A stretch of 64,000 bases of DNA from Hymenobacter guriensis. Lineage in GTDB: Bacteria; Bacteroidota; Bacteroidia; Cytophagales; Hymenobacteraceae. The DNA lies in assembly GCF_015773195.1 (NCBI RefSeq), contig NZ_JADWYK010000005.1:1-64000 (forward strand). The letters run 5' to 3'. Under the pieces are notes generated by a model. The model was not told the origin of the DNA, made no database searches, and saw only the letters and a program-made list of their open reading frames with translations. Below are positions 1 to 8,481 of the stretch, in pieces. The position numbers were made by a program, and so were the translations under genes. Positions within the stretch are counted from its first letter, which is position 1; every line of letters begins with the position of its first letter.

Positions 1-72
1 TAGTCCGTAGGGGAATCGAACCCCTGTTGGTAGAATGAAAATCTACTGTCCTAACCCCTAGACGAACGGACC
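1..72 (-). tRNA. tRNA-Glu (anticodon UUC)
   Basis: Read on the minus strand this folds as a complete cloverleaf. The 7-bp acceptor stem starts GGTCCGT and includes one G-U pair. The anticodon stem GTAGA/TCTAC closes the loop TTTTCAT, giving anticodon TTC. The T arm is GGGGTTCGATTCCCC. The discriminator base is A at position 1, so any encoded CCA lies outside the window. A good promoter lies 30-60 bases upstream. Confidence 0.95.
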
Positions 73-103
73 AGATAATGTGGCCATTTCCGTTTTGATG
101 GTG

Positions 104-133
104 CAAAGATAGGAGGCGAAACATTGAGCGCAA
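104..133 (-). promoter_or_regulatory. Promoter of tRNA-Glu (Bacteroidota type)
   Basis: On the minus strand TTG (131-133) is followed after 19 bases by TATCTTTG (104-111), an exact match to the Bacteroidota -7 box TAnnTTTG at the expected distance. Transcription would start about 25 bases before the mature tRNA. Confidence 0.6.
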
Positions 134-287
134 TACCCTGTTAAGAGAAAAGTGCTGAAAAGGGCAAAAGCAACTGATTTTCAGCCCTGAATTTTTTCAC
201 AGGGTCATCCAAAAGCCGGATTTTTGGCCGATAACAATACTGCCGGCGAAAATTCGCCGCTGCTTAGAAAGATCCGGCGGGAATTGA

Positions 288-319
288 TTTGGCGAAGTTA
301 CCCCGGCCCTGTACCTTCG
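288..319 (+). promoter_or_regulatory. Promoter of gap
   Basis: TTTG (288-291) and TACCTTCG (312-319) are separated by 20 bases. This fits the Bacteroidota -33/-7 consensus with one mismatch and lies about 55 bases before the gap start codon. Nothing else was recognised between the tRNA and gap. Confidence 0.6.
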
Positions 320-357
320 CTCCGCGTTTGCACCAGGCCCCGCGTGGGGGCCGTTAA

Positions 358-1383
<1,026 letters not shown>

Positions 1384-1409
1384 TCCAACTGGCATGCCGT
1401 ATGGAAGGA

Positions 1410-1436
1410 AAGCCCGGCCGATTTCGGTCGGGCTTT
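1410..1436 (+). terminator. Rho-independent terminator of gap
   Basis: The inverted repeat AGCCCGGCCGA / TCGGTCGGGCT is followed by TTTCTG, 27 bases after the gap stop codon. It also argues against starting the next gene at 1394, inside the hairpin. Confidence 0.75.
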
Positions 1437-1492
1437 TCTGTGCTCGGCCGCGTACCTTGCGCCGCCATTCCCTGTTGATTCTCTGCCGGAGT

Positions 1493-2371
1493 ATGCCCGC
1501 CGACCTGCGTATTTGCTTTTTACTGAACCCTACGTCGGGCACCAACCGACGGCTGGATCTGCCCGCGCTGCTAAGCCAGCATTTGGATGCGAACCTGGTA
1601 AGCTATGAAGTGGAGGAAACGCAGTACGCCGGCCACGCCGTGGAACTGGCCCGGGCTGCCGCGGCCCGGGGCTGCCGGGTAGTGGTAGCGGTGGGCGGAG
1701 ACGGTACCGTAAATGAAGTTGCCCGGGGCCTGCTGGGCACACAGGCCGCGCTGGGCATTTTGCCGCGGGGCTCCGGCAACGGGCTGGCCCGCCACCTTAA
1801 AATACCCATGGAAATAGGGGCGGCCATCAAGCACCTGAACCAGCCCACGTTTCAGCGCATCGACGTAGGCACCATCAACGGCCGGGAGTTTTTCTGCACG
1901 GCCGGCCTGGGCTTCGATGCGCACGTGAGCAAGTGCTTTGCCGAGGCCGGTACGCGGGGGCTGAGTACCTACGCCCAGGTGGCCCTGCGCGAGTACCGCC
2001 GCTTCCGGCCCGTGCCCATCACCGTGGAGCTGGCTGATACCACCCTGGAAACGAACTGCTACGTGCTGGCCTTTGCCAACGCCGCCCAGTACGGCAACAA
2101 CGCCTACATTGCGCCCCGCGCCAACATTCAGGATGGCCTGCTCGATTTGTGTTTGATTGATTCCATGTCGGTAGTGCGGGCGGTGCGGGTGGCGCTGTCC
2201 CTGGCCCTCGGCGACCTGCCCGAGTCCGGGGCGGCGGTGTTTCACACGGCCCGGCAGGTACGGGTGGAAGCTGCCAAGCCGCTGGGTTTCCACGTGGATG
2301 GCGACTACGTGGGCACGAGTACGCAGTTCAGCGTAGAATTGCACCCGCTGGCCCTGGAAGTGGCGGTATAA
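1493..2371 (+). CDS. Diacylglycerol/lipid kinase family protein
   Basis: This 292-residue protein belongs to the DagK/YegS lipid kinase family, which phosphorylates diacylglycerol or related lipids with ATP on the cytoplasmic face of the membrane. The N-terminus has the conserved NPTSG motif, followed by VGGDGTVNE (about residues 66-75), the nucleotide-binding glycine-rich loop, and LPRGSGNGLAR. The C-terminal beta-sandwich contains the typical HVDGD segment. ATG 1493 is chosen because an in-frame start at 1394 would lie inside the gap terminator, and a TACCTTGC box lies about 40 bases upstream. The lipid substrate cannot be told from the sequence. Confidence 0.9.
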   Translation: MPADLRICFLLNPTSGTNRRLDLPALLSQHLDANLVSYEVEETQYAGHAVELARAAAARGCRVVVAVGGDGTVNEVARGLLGTQAALGILPRGSGNGLARHLKIPMEIGAAIKHLNQPTFQRIDVGTINGREFFCTAGLGFDAHVSKCFAEAGTRGLSTYAQVALREYRRFRPVPITVELADTTLETNCYVLAFANAAQYGNNAYIAPRANIQDGLLDLCLIDSMSVVRAVRVALSLALGDLPESGAAVFHTARQVRVEAAKPLGFHVDGDYVGTSTQFSVELHPLALEVAV

Positions 2372-2497
2372 AGGGCTGACTGGTATAGCGAAAATCAGAA
2401 ACCCATTCTGGGGTTGCCCCAAGCCTTCAGAAGCTATTCAAGCAACCTCTTAGCAAAACCGCCATTTAACCAGAAAACAAGTCAACCATTTACCTGC

Positions 2498-2842
2498 ATG
2501 AAATCCGATAAGAACCGCCGCGAAGGCGTGGTGTATTCCACCAATCCTGATTTTGAGTACCAGCACGACGGCGTCGAGGAAACGGCCACAGTGCCGCCGC
2601 AACAGCAAAACCTGCGCGTGCAGCTCGATAAGAAGTCCCGGGGCGGTAAGCAGGTCACGCTCGTTACCGGTTTCGTGGGCCAGGATGCCGACCTGCAAAC
2701 TCTTGGCAAGCTGCTCAAGACCAAGTGCGCCGTGGGCGGCAATGCCAAAGACGGTGAAATCATCATCCAGGGTGACTTCCGCGACAAGGTTATGGCCGTG
2801 TTGCTGGCAGCCGGCTACAAAGCCAAGAAAACCGGCGGCTAA
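2498..2842 (+). CDS. Translation initiation factor, SUI1/eIF1 family (YciH-like)
   Basis: This 114-residue protein belongs to the SUI1/eIF1 superfamily, whose bacterial members (YciH) influence start-site fidelity on the small ribosomal subunit. The N-terminal third is hydrophilic and variable. The SUI1 fold spans about residues 38-112, with the basic segment [15 protein letters not shown] and the terminal [19 protein letters not shown] pattern. The longer reading frame from 2414 adds residues with no family resemblance, so ATG 2498 is preferred. A cytoplasmic, ribosome-associated role is expected from the family. Confidence 0.9.
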   Translation: MKSDKNRREGVVYSTNPDFEYQHDGVEETATVPPQQQNLRVQLDKKSRGGKQVTLVTGFVGQDADLQTLGKLLKTKCAVGGNAKDGEIIIQGDFRDKVMAVLLAAGYKAKKTGG

Positions 2843-2950
2843 GTCAGGCGAAGGCACTAGCCGGGAATTGAGGTAAGTAGCCCAGCTGTCTGGGGTTACG
2901 TATGTGAGTAACCTTTGCCCGGCTTTGCCCTTCACCTCTGCGTTTTTACT

Positions 2951-3379
2951 ATGCCCGCCCCCGAACCCACAACCATTCATGCTCTGGCCGAAAACGGCGT
3001 ACTTGAAGCGGTGCTATGGCTGAAGCTGAGCGTGGAAACCATTGGGGCCGTCATCATCGCGCTGGGGATTTTTGGCGCTGGCTGGCTTTTCCTGAAGGCC
3101 CTGCTGCGCCGGCAAACCGCCGATTTTACGGCCATTCGCCTGACCCTGGCCCGCTACCTGGCCCTGGCTTTGGAGTTTCAGCTGGGGGCCGATATTCTTT
3201 CCACCGCCATAGCGCCCAGTTGGGAGCAGATTGGCAAGCTCGGGGCCATTGCCGTCATTCGAACGGCACTCAACTTTTTCCTGTCCAGAGAAATGAAGGA
3301 AGAAAAGCACGATTCCTCCGAGCAGCACGTGACGGCCAAAGCAGCCGGGGCCAGTTCACTTCCAAGCATAGAGGGCTAA
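2951..3379 (+). CDS. DUF1622 family membrane protein
   Basis: This 142-residue integral membrane protein resembles the DUF1622 family. It has a hydrophobic helix at about residues 25-48 (ETIGAVIIALGIFGAGWLFL) and further segments at about 70-90 and 95-115, including the family-typical LALEFQLGADIL and RTALNFFLSREM. The C-terminus is hydrophilic. No biochemical function is known for the family. The stop lies 8 bases from the convergent kdsB stop, with no clear terminator between them. Confidence 0.8.
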   Translation: MPAPEPTTIHALAENGVLEAVLWLKLSVETIGAVIIALGIFGAGWLFLKALLRRQTADFTAIRLTLARYLALALEFQLGADILSTAIAPSWEQIGKLGAIAVIRTALNFFLSREMKEEKHDSSEQHVTAKAAGASSLPSIEG

Positions 3380-3386
3380 GGCTGCC

Positions 3387-4133
3387 CTAGCCATGCAGCA
3401 GAAAGTTTCGGGCCCTTACCACATCCTCCGGCGTATCGATGCCCAGCGTGGCTTCCGCCGTTTCGGCCGTGCGGATGCGGTAGCCGTGCTCCAGCCAGCG
3501 CAGCTGCTCCAGGCTTTCGGCCAGCTCCAGGGCCGAGGGCGGCAGCTGGGTTAGCTCCTGCAGCACGGCGGGGCGGTAGGCGTAGAGGCCAATGTGGCGC
3601 AGGTAGCGGTGCTGCTCCAGCCACTCCCAGTTGGGATGCTGGCGCTGGTAGGGCAGGGGGTGACGGCTGAAGTACAGGGCCTCCTGCTTCGTGTTCAGCA
3701 CCACTTTGGGTAGGTGCGGACTAAACAGCTCATCTTCGCTGATGACGGGCTTCACCAGTGTGGCAATCTGCGTATCGGTATCCGCAAACAAGTCCAGCAG
3801 CGCATTGATCTGGGCCGGCTGAATGAACGGCTCGTCGCCCTGTATATTCACCACGCAATCAGCTGAAAGCCCCAACTGCTGGTAGGCCTCCCACACCCGG
3901 TCGGTGCCGCTGGGGTGAGTGGACGACGTTAGAACGGCCTCGCCGCCGAAGCTGCGCACGTGGGTTAGAATCCGCTCATCGTCGGTGGCTACTACCACGC
4001 GGCCTAGGCGGGCCTGCCGGGCCTGGGCCACCACGCGCTGAATCATGGACTGGCCGCCCAGGTCTACGAGGGGTTTGCCGGGCAGGCGGGTGGAGGCATA
4101 GCGGGCCGGAATGATACCGATGGCGGAGAGCAT
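3387..4133 (-). CDS. kdsB: 3-deoxy-manno-octulosonate cytidylyltransferase
   Basis: KdsB activates KDO with CTP to give CMP-KDO, the sugar donor for the inner core of lipopolysaccharide, in the cytoplasm. The 248-residue length is typical. The N-terminal nucleotide-binding motif is IIPARYASTRLPGKPL (residues 7-22). NIQGDEPF (about 97-104) carries the metal-binding Asp, and later come the HIGLYAYR and SLEQLRWLEHGYRI segments. The gene stands alone on the minus strand, with a near-consensus -7 box just upstream. The assignment is secure and indicates LPS with a KDO core. Confidence 0.96.
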   Translation of the reverse strand: MLSAIGIIPARYASTRLPGKPLVDLGGQSMIQRVVAQARQARLGRVVVATDDERILTHVRSFGGEAVLTSSTHPSGTDRVWEAYQQLGLSADCVVNIQGDEPFIQPAQINALLDLFADTDTQIATLVKPVISEDELFSPHLPKVVLNTKQEALYFSRHPLPYQRQHPNWEWLEQHRYLRHIGLYAYRPAVLQELTQLPPSALELAESLEQLRWLEHGYRIRTAETAEATLGIDTPEDVVRARNFLLHG

Positions 4134-4158
4134 AGCGAAAAGCTGAAAAGGTAGGCTG

Positions 4159-4166
4159 TAAAGGTA
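4159..4166 (-). promoter_or_regulatory. Candidate -7 box of kdsB
   Basis: TACCTTTA on the minus strand, 26 bases before the kdsB ATG, differs from TAnnTTTG at one base. No matching -33 element was found. Confidence 0.35.
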
Positions 4167-4263
4167 GCGGAACGAGGCCGGCCAGCAGCCGAAAAGAGGG
4201 CTTAGTGTCAGGTAGAAAGCTGTTTTCGAGTTGCCATTGTGGTACTTGGGGAGGATAATTTTT

Positions 4264-4271
4264 TATCTTTC
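4264..4271 (+). promoter_or_regulatory. Candidate -7 box of the LysM gene
   Basis: TATCTTTC differs from TAnnTTTG only in the last base. A transcript starting just after it would exclude the in-frame start at 4231 and crowd the one at 4282, which supports the start at 4345. Confidence 0.35.
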
Positions 4272-4344
4272 GGCACTAATTATGCAAAGAGGCCGCCCGC
4301 GTCGTTTTCGATTAGCTTTTCTGGTCTCTGCTTTCTGTTGCTTC

Positions 4345-5400
4345 ATGATTCGCTTTCGTTTCTCTCTTGTTGCCTTGTTATGCGCCGGTGGGCTGGCGCA
4401 GGCCGCCCCGGTCAGCCCCGCCCCACCCGATTCCATTGGAGTCGAATACCGCAACAACACGGCCCTGATCCGGCACCGCGTGGCCCCCGGCGAAACACTG
4501 TACGGTCTGGCTCGACGCTATAAGGTGGCCGTCGATGCTATTGTGGAAGCCAACCCGAAAGTGAAAGGCGCCCTGATTTCGGGACAGGTGGTACTGGTGC
4601 CCCGCACCCGGGTGCTGCTCACGCCAGCTACCACAGCCAGCCGGGGTACTAGCCCGGCCCGGACAACCGAGCCTGCTGCGGCCTCCAGCTCGGCGGCGCT
4701 GGCGCTGCCCCGCGATGCGCAGGGCAACCGGGTGTACGTGGTGAAGCCCGGTCAGACGCTCTATGCTATTGCCCAGCGCTTTGGCATTAACTCTAACGCG
4801 CTGCTGCGCCAAAACCGCCTGCCGGCTGGCGGTCGGGTGCTGGTGGGCCAGAAGCTGATTATCGTACCCGCTGGTGGAGCTGCTTCGGCCGGAACCGATA
4901 CAAAGGCGGCGCCCATGCGCAAGCCTGCCCCGGCTTCGGTGCCGACTCCCGAGCCCGTAGAGGCCGTGGCTGCCGCTCCATCCCGCCCGGTGCCTGCTAA
5001 AGAAACGCCGACGCCGCGGGAAGAACCCCGCCCGGCCCCGCCCAAAGAAACGCCCAGAGAAACTGCCAAGGAGGAAGAGGCCGATGAGAAGGCCGACGAA
5101 AACCGGGGCCCGGCCCGTGCCAGTGAGGTAGTCAAGCGCGTGACGGAAAGCGGCCTGGCAGCCGTCATTCCCAACAATACCACCGTAAAATACCTGGCCC
5201 TGCACAAAACCGCCCCGGTAGGCAGCATCGTGGAAGTGCGCAACATTATGAACAACGTGTCGGTGTTCGTGCGCGTGATTGGCGTGCTGCCTGACACCGG
5301 TGAGAACAGCAACATCCTCATTCGCCTCTCGCCCCGTGCCGTGCAGATGCTGGGCACCCCCGACCAGCGCTTCCGCGTGGAAACTTCCTACCTGCCGTAA
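4345..5400 (+). CDS. Exported protein with two LysM domains and a DPBB-like C-terminus
   Basis: This 351-residue protein begins with a clear signal peptide (FSLVALLCAGGLAQAA). The first LysM domain is at about residues 43-88 (PGETLYGLARRY), and the second at about 130-176 (PGQTLYAIAQRFGI). A Pro/Glu/Lys-rich low-complexity linker follows at about 190-260. The C-terminal 85 residues resemble the RlpA-like double-psi beta-barrel found in similar Bacteroidota proteins. LysM domains bind peptidoglycan, so a periplasmic cell-wall role is likely. No catalytic residues could be assigned. The start is chosen for the signal peptide and the promoter position. Confidence 0.88.
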   Translation: MIRFRFSLVALLCAGGLAQAAPVSPAPPDSIGVEYRNNTALIRHRVAPGETLYGLARRYKVAVDAIVEANPKVKGALISGQVVLVPRTRVLLTPATTASRGTSPARTTEPAAASSSAALALPRDAQGNRVYVVKPGQTLYAIAQRFGINSNALLRQNRLPAGGRVLVGQKLIIVPAGGAASAGTDTKAAPMRKPAPASVPTPEPVEAVAAAPSRPVPAKETPTPREEPRPAPPKETPRETAKEEEADEKADENRGPARASEVVKRVTESGLAAVIPNNTTVKYLALHKTAPVGSIVEVRNIMNNVSVFVRVIGVLPDTGENSNILIRLSPRAVQMLGTPDQRFRVETSYLP

Positions 5401-5413
5401 AGGGTAATAAGGG

Positions 5414-5467
5414 GTAACAGGTAACACGTAACACGTCCCAATGACACCTATTTACCTGTCACCTGTC
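5414..5467. repeat. Short 7-bp direct and inverted repeats
   Basis: Three 7-bp units (GTAACAG, then GTAACAC twice, 5414-5434) are followed by two ACCTGTC units (5454-5467). GTAACAGGTAA (5414-5424) is an almost perfect inverted match to TTACCTGTCAC (5452-5462). It lies between the LysM gene and the next gene. Its function is unknown; a weak hairpin is possible. Confidence 0.4.
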
Positions 5468-5484
5468 CTCATTAGCCCGAATTT

Positions 5485-6243
5485 ATGAATCATGCCCAGG
5501 TGCGCGTCCTGCTAGAGGATCAGTACCGGCGCTACGACCAGCCGGTCTTTATTGCGCCCGACCCCATCAGCATTCCGCACCAATTCAGTGCGCGAGCCGA
5601 TGTTGAAATCAGTGGGCTGTTTGCGGCGCTGCTAGCCTGGGGAAGGCGTCCCACCATCATCAGCAAATGCCGGGAGCTAATGCGCCGTATGGATGATGCG
5701 CCCCACCAGTTTGTGCTGGACCATTCCGATGACGACCTCAAAAAGCTGTTGGGCTTCTGCCACCGCACGTTCTGCGACACCGACCTGCTGTATTTTGTGC
5801 ACTGGCTGCGCTGGTACTACCGGCAACACGCCACGCTGGAGGATGCGTTTCTGCAAGGCAGTACGCAGAAAGAGCGGCTTGAAAACTTTCATGCCCTGTT
5901 TTTCTCCTTAGAGGATGCTCCGCAGCGCACCCGCAAGCACGTGGCTACTCCGGCGCGGGGTTCAGCCTGCAAGCGCGTGAACATGTACCTGCGCTGGATG
6001 GTGCGGCCCGACGAATACGGCGTGGACTTCGGCCTCTGGACGCGCCTGCCCGCCGCCGACCTGATCTGCCCCATTGATGTGCACGTGGAGCGCGTGGCCC
6101 GCAGCCTGGGTTTGCTCCAGCGCCAGCAGGTCGATTGGCTGGCCGCTGAGGAACTGACGGCCAACCTCCGGCAGTTTGACGCGCAGGACCCGGTGAAATA
6201 CGACTTTGCCTTGTTCGGGCTGGGCGTGGCGGGCGAACGGTAG
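5485..6243 (+). CDS. TIGR02757 family protein (DUF2400)
   Basis: This 252-residue cytoplasmic protein matches the TIGR02757/DUF2400 family by its opening (LEDQYRRYD, then PDPISIPHQF), by EISGLFAALLAWGRR, and by the C-terminal CPIDVHVERVARSLGLL, which recalls helix-hairpin-helix DNA glycosylases. No reaction is established for the family. The ATG start gives a normal family length. A perfect 16-bp hairpin follows the gene, shared with the convergent protease gene. Confidence 0.88.
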   Translation: MNHAQVRVLLEDQYRRYDQPVFIAPDPISIPHQFSARADVEISGLFAALLAWGRRPTIISKCRELMRRMDDAPHQFVLDHSDDDLKKLLGFCHRTFCDTDLLYFVHWLRWYYRQHATLEDAFLQGSTQKERLENFHALFFSLEDAPQRTRKHVATPARGSACKRVNMYLRWMVRPDEYGVDFGLWTRLPAADLICPIDVHVERVARSLGLLQRQQVDWLAAEELTANLRQFDAQDPVKYDFALFGLGVAGER

Positions 6244-6292
6244 CAAGCTACTCAACCATATTAGCAAGGAACTTTATAGTGGGTATAAAACC

Positions 6293-6329
6293 GCAAGGCC
6301 GTCTGTTCTTTCTGAACAGACGGCCTTGC
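6293..6329. terminator. Bidirectional terminator hairpin
   Basis: A perfect 16-bp stem (6293-6308 with 6314-6329, starting GCAAGGCCGTCTGTTC) has a 5-base loop and lies between two convergent genes. On the minus strand it is followed by GGTTTTATA, so it fits the protease gene best. Confidence 0.85.
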
Positions 6330-6365
6330 AATTCAGAAAGCCCTTGATATTAAGGAGCCAGGCAG

Positions 6366-8000
6366 CTAGTTTATGAACTTGAGGTGGAGTGCCTCAGTCA
6401 CTTGCTCGGCAGGGATAGCGAAGCCAATACCTTCAATTCCACGACCTACCAATTTGGCATTAACAATGCCCAGGAGTTGGCCCGTCCGTGCCACGAGTGC
6501 ACCTCCGCTGTTGCCCCCATTGATGCTCACATCAGTTTGCAGAAAGGAGCGGCCATCTACCTTGCGTCGGCCACTTATAATACCCTTGGTTACCGTCTGA
6601 CCTAATTCTTTATCAGCAGGCGTGCCGATAGCAAATACGTCTGCACCTATTTCGCTCAGACTGGTGGTTGGCAACTGGAAAGCAGTAAGTCCTTCTGCAT
6701 CGATCTTGAGCAGAGCCAAATCCATTTCAGGATTGAGGCGAACAACCTTTGCTTTCGAGCTCATACCATCCGCGAGTTGAATTTTTACTTCTTCCTGGTC
6801 TTCAACTACATGAGCGTTAGTCACTATATAGCCATCCGGAGAAATAACGCAGCCACTTCCGTGACCGTCTTTGGTTTCTACAATAACCACACATCGTGCA
6901 GCGGTGCTTAGCCCCTTATCCGCCGCCATTGGCGTGCCGCGGCGCATGGAAATAGGTGCCTGCACAGCATCGGAGTCACCCTTGCCACCGGCTGGTTTGG
7001 TTAGGGCCTCCGTAACTTGCGGATTGGCAAAGAACGTGTAGAAGGAATTCTCAAATGCATCTTCGAAAGCAGCGCTGCCGCCCTGTTCAAATTTAATACT
7101 GGAACCAGCTGTCTTTTGCTCTACCACCGTTTGTCGGTTTTGGTTGAGCAGCTTCCAGGTTACTTCAACTGTGCAGCGCGTTTCGAAATGAGCTGATTTG
7201 TAGGGGGATGAGGCATGGACGTTGTATTTAACGTCGCGCATTTCGCCCTGCAGCGTGTAGCGAGAGTTGAGGCCAGCCGAGAAAATGCTTTTGGTTTCAG
7301 CATCGGGCACGGTGTAGCCGATATCTTTAAGTGACCCATTGACGGAAGATTTCAGGTGCTCAGCATCGGTGTCGAGGGACTTCCCGAAATAGAGGATTTC
7401 CTGGGGTTCGCCCTGCACGAAGAGGTTGCCCATCTTGTCGCCGCCTTTGATGCGCACATTCATGAGGGTGCACTGAACAGATTGGCTGCCGGCCACTGCT
7501 TTGGGCATCTGGGGCATTGTTGCCTGAAGCTCCTTCTTATCGAGGCGGGAGTTGGCGCCAGTAGCATAGTCCGTAAGCAAGCCAAAGAGTCCTCCCACCA
7601 TCAGCAGTAAGCCGGTCTGGCCGGTATACTCGGTGTCACCGTTGGAGTTGGTAGAAAAAGAAAGACCCTTAGCCGTACCATAAATAAGGGGCACGTAGTT
7701 CAAGTAAGTCAGGCCCGTGGTTTTATCCGGATACAAAACCTGCGAATATTCTTTGTAGCCGTCGTGTTTGACCTTCACTTCGGAGCTCCGCTTACGCGGC
7801 ACCCGTATGCTTACGGTGTTGGATTGACCGGCTACTGGCTTGGCTTCAACAGGTTTGTCGTTGATATAATACGTACTTCCAGAAGGGGCACCCACCAACC
7901 GTACTGATTGCCGGGAGCCGGAAAGCATGGTGGCGCAGCTAGGTAGCAGCAAAGAGCCCAGCAGCAAACTACTGATAACCCGAGTAGAGGTTTTTTTCAT
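6366..8000 (-). CDS. Lipoprotein with C-terminal trypsin-like (HtrA-type) serine protease
   Basis: This 544-residue envelope protein starts with a lipoprotein signal peptide ending in LLPSC. The N-terminal ~100 residues resemble PEGA-like surface modules (APSGSTYYINDKPVE). The middle part (about 170-340) is a beta-rich region I do not recognise. The C-terminal third is a trypsin-fold domain with all three catalytic residues: His397 in TNAHVV, Asp427 in MDLALLKID and Ser498 in GGNSGGALV. No PDZ domain follows, unlike DegP. The ATG at 8000 is chosen for the signal peptide. Stress or quality-control proteolysis is an inference. Confidence 0.88.
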   Translation of the reverse strand: MKKTSTRVISSLLLGSLLLPSCATMLSGSRQSVRLVGAPSGSTYYINDKPVEAKPVAGQSNTVSIRVPRKRSSEVKVKHDGYKEYSQVLYPDKTTGLTYLNYVPLIYGTAKGLSFSTNSNGDTEYTGQTGLLLMVGGLFGLLTDYATGANSRLDKKELQATMPQMPKAVAGSQSVQCTLMNVRIKGGDKMGNLFVQGEPQEILYFGKSLDTDAEHLKSSVNGSLKDIGYTVPDAETKSIFSAGLNSRYTLQGEMRDVKYNVHASSPYKSAHFETRCTVEVTWKLLNQNRQTVVEQKTAGSSIKFEQGGSAAFEDAFENSFYTFFANPQVTEALTKPAGGKGDSDAVQAPISMRRGTPMAADKGLSTAARCVVIVETKDGHGSGCVISPDGYIVTNAHVVEDQEEVKIQLADGMSSKAKVVRLNPEMDLALLKIDAEGLTAFQLPTTSLSEIGADVFAIGTPADKELGQTVTKGIISGRRKVDGRSFLQTDVSINGGNSGGALVARTGQLLGIVNAKLVGRGIEGIGFAIPAEQVTEALHLKFIN

Positions 8001-8481
8001 AAAATGATGAAAGAGAAATGAGAAGAAAACAGGTACACGTATGCTGCTGGCTTCCGTCACCGGTAGCATAGGAGGCCACGGAATTGCAATGGCCCAAACA
8101 AAAGAAAAGAGAAACCGGCTAGTAGCGGCACCCTGGCCACGTTGGTGGTTTAGGCAGTATAATAGGCTGGTAATAAGAAGATTATTGTGGCATTTTTAGT
8201 ATATCCTTATGAAGTGGTATAGATAAAAATACTAGCAGGAACGTTTGGCCTAATCAACTGCTGGGAGTGGGAGATTGTACATTCGTAGTTTTCAAAAGTA
8301 GGTAGCTTTGGGCGTAGAAAAAAGCGTCAGCCTTCCATTAATTCAATTTTAAGTTTGGCTCTTACGTTCCGGCAAACAGAATTTGATGCTATACTAACTC
8401 ACTTGAATCTTTCCCCCGAGGAATGCTGTTTACTTTCGCATCCTCTTCCGATTCCCGCTTACTTCGTTTCGCCTTTCTGAT
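8001..8481. other. Intergenic region between divergent protease and mutS2 genes
   Basis: This 481-bp stretch has no convincing gene. Its middle (about 8160-8400) is clearly more AT-rich than the surroundings. The promoters of both divergent genes should lie here. TACTTTCG at 8431-8438 is a possible -7 box for mutS2. No repeat or RNA motif was recognised. Confidence 0.5.

Noticed and set aside
1394..1492. Upstream start of the lipid kinase gene at 1394
   Set aside because: It lies inside the gap terminator, and the family N-terminus begins at the ATG at 1493.
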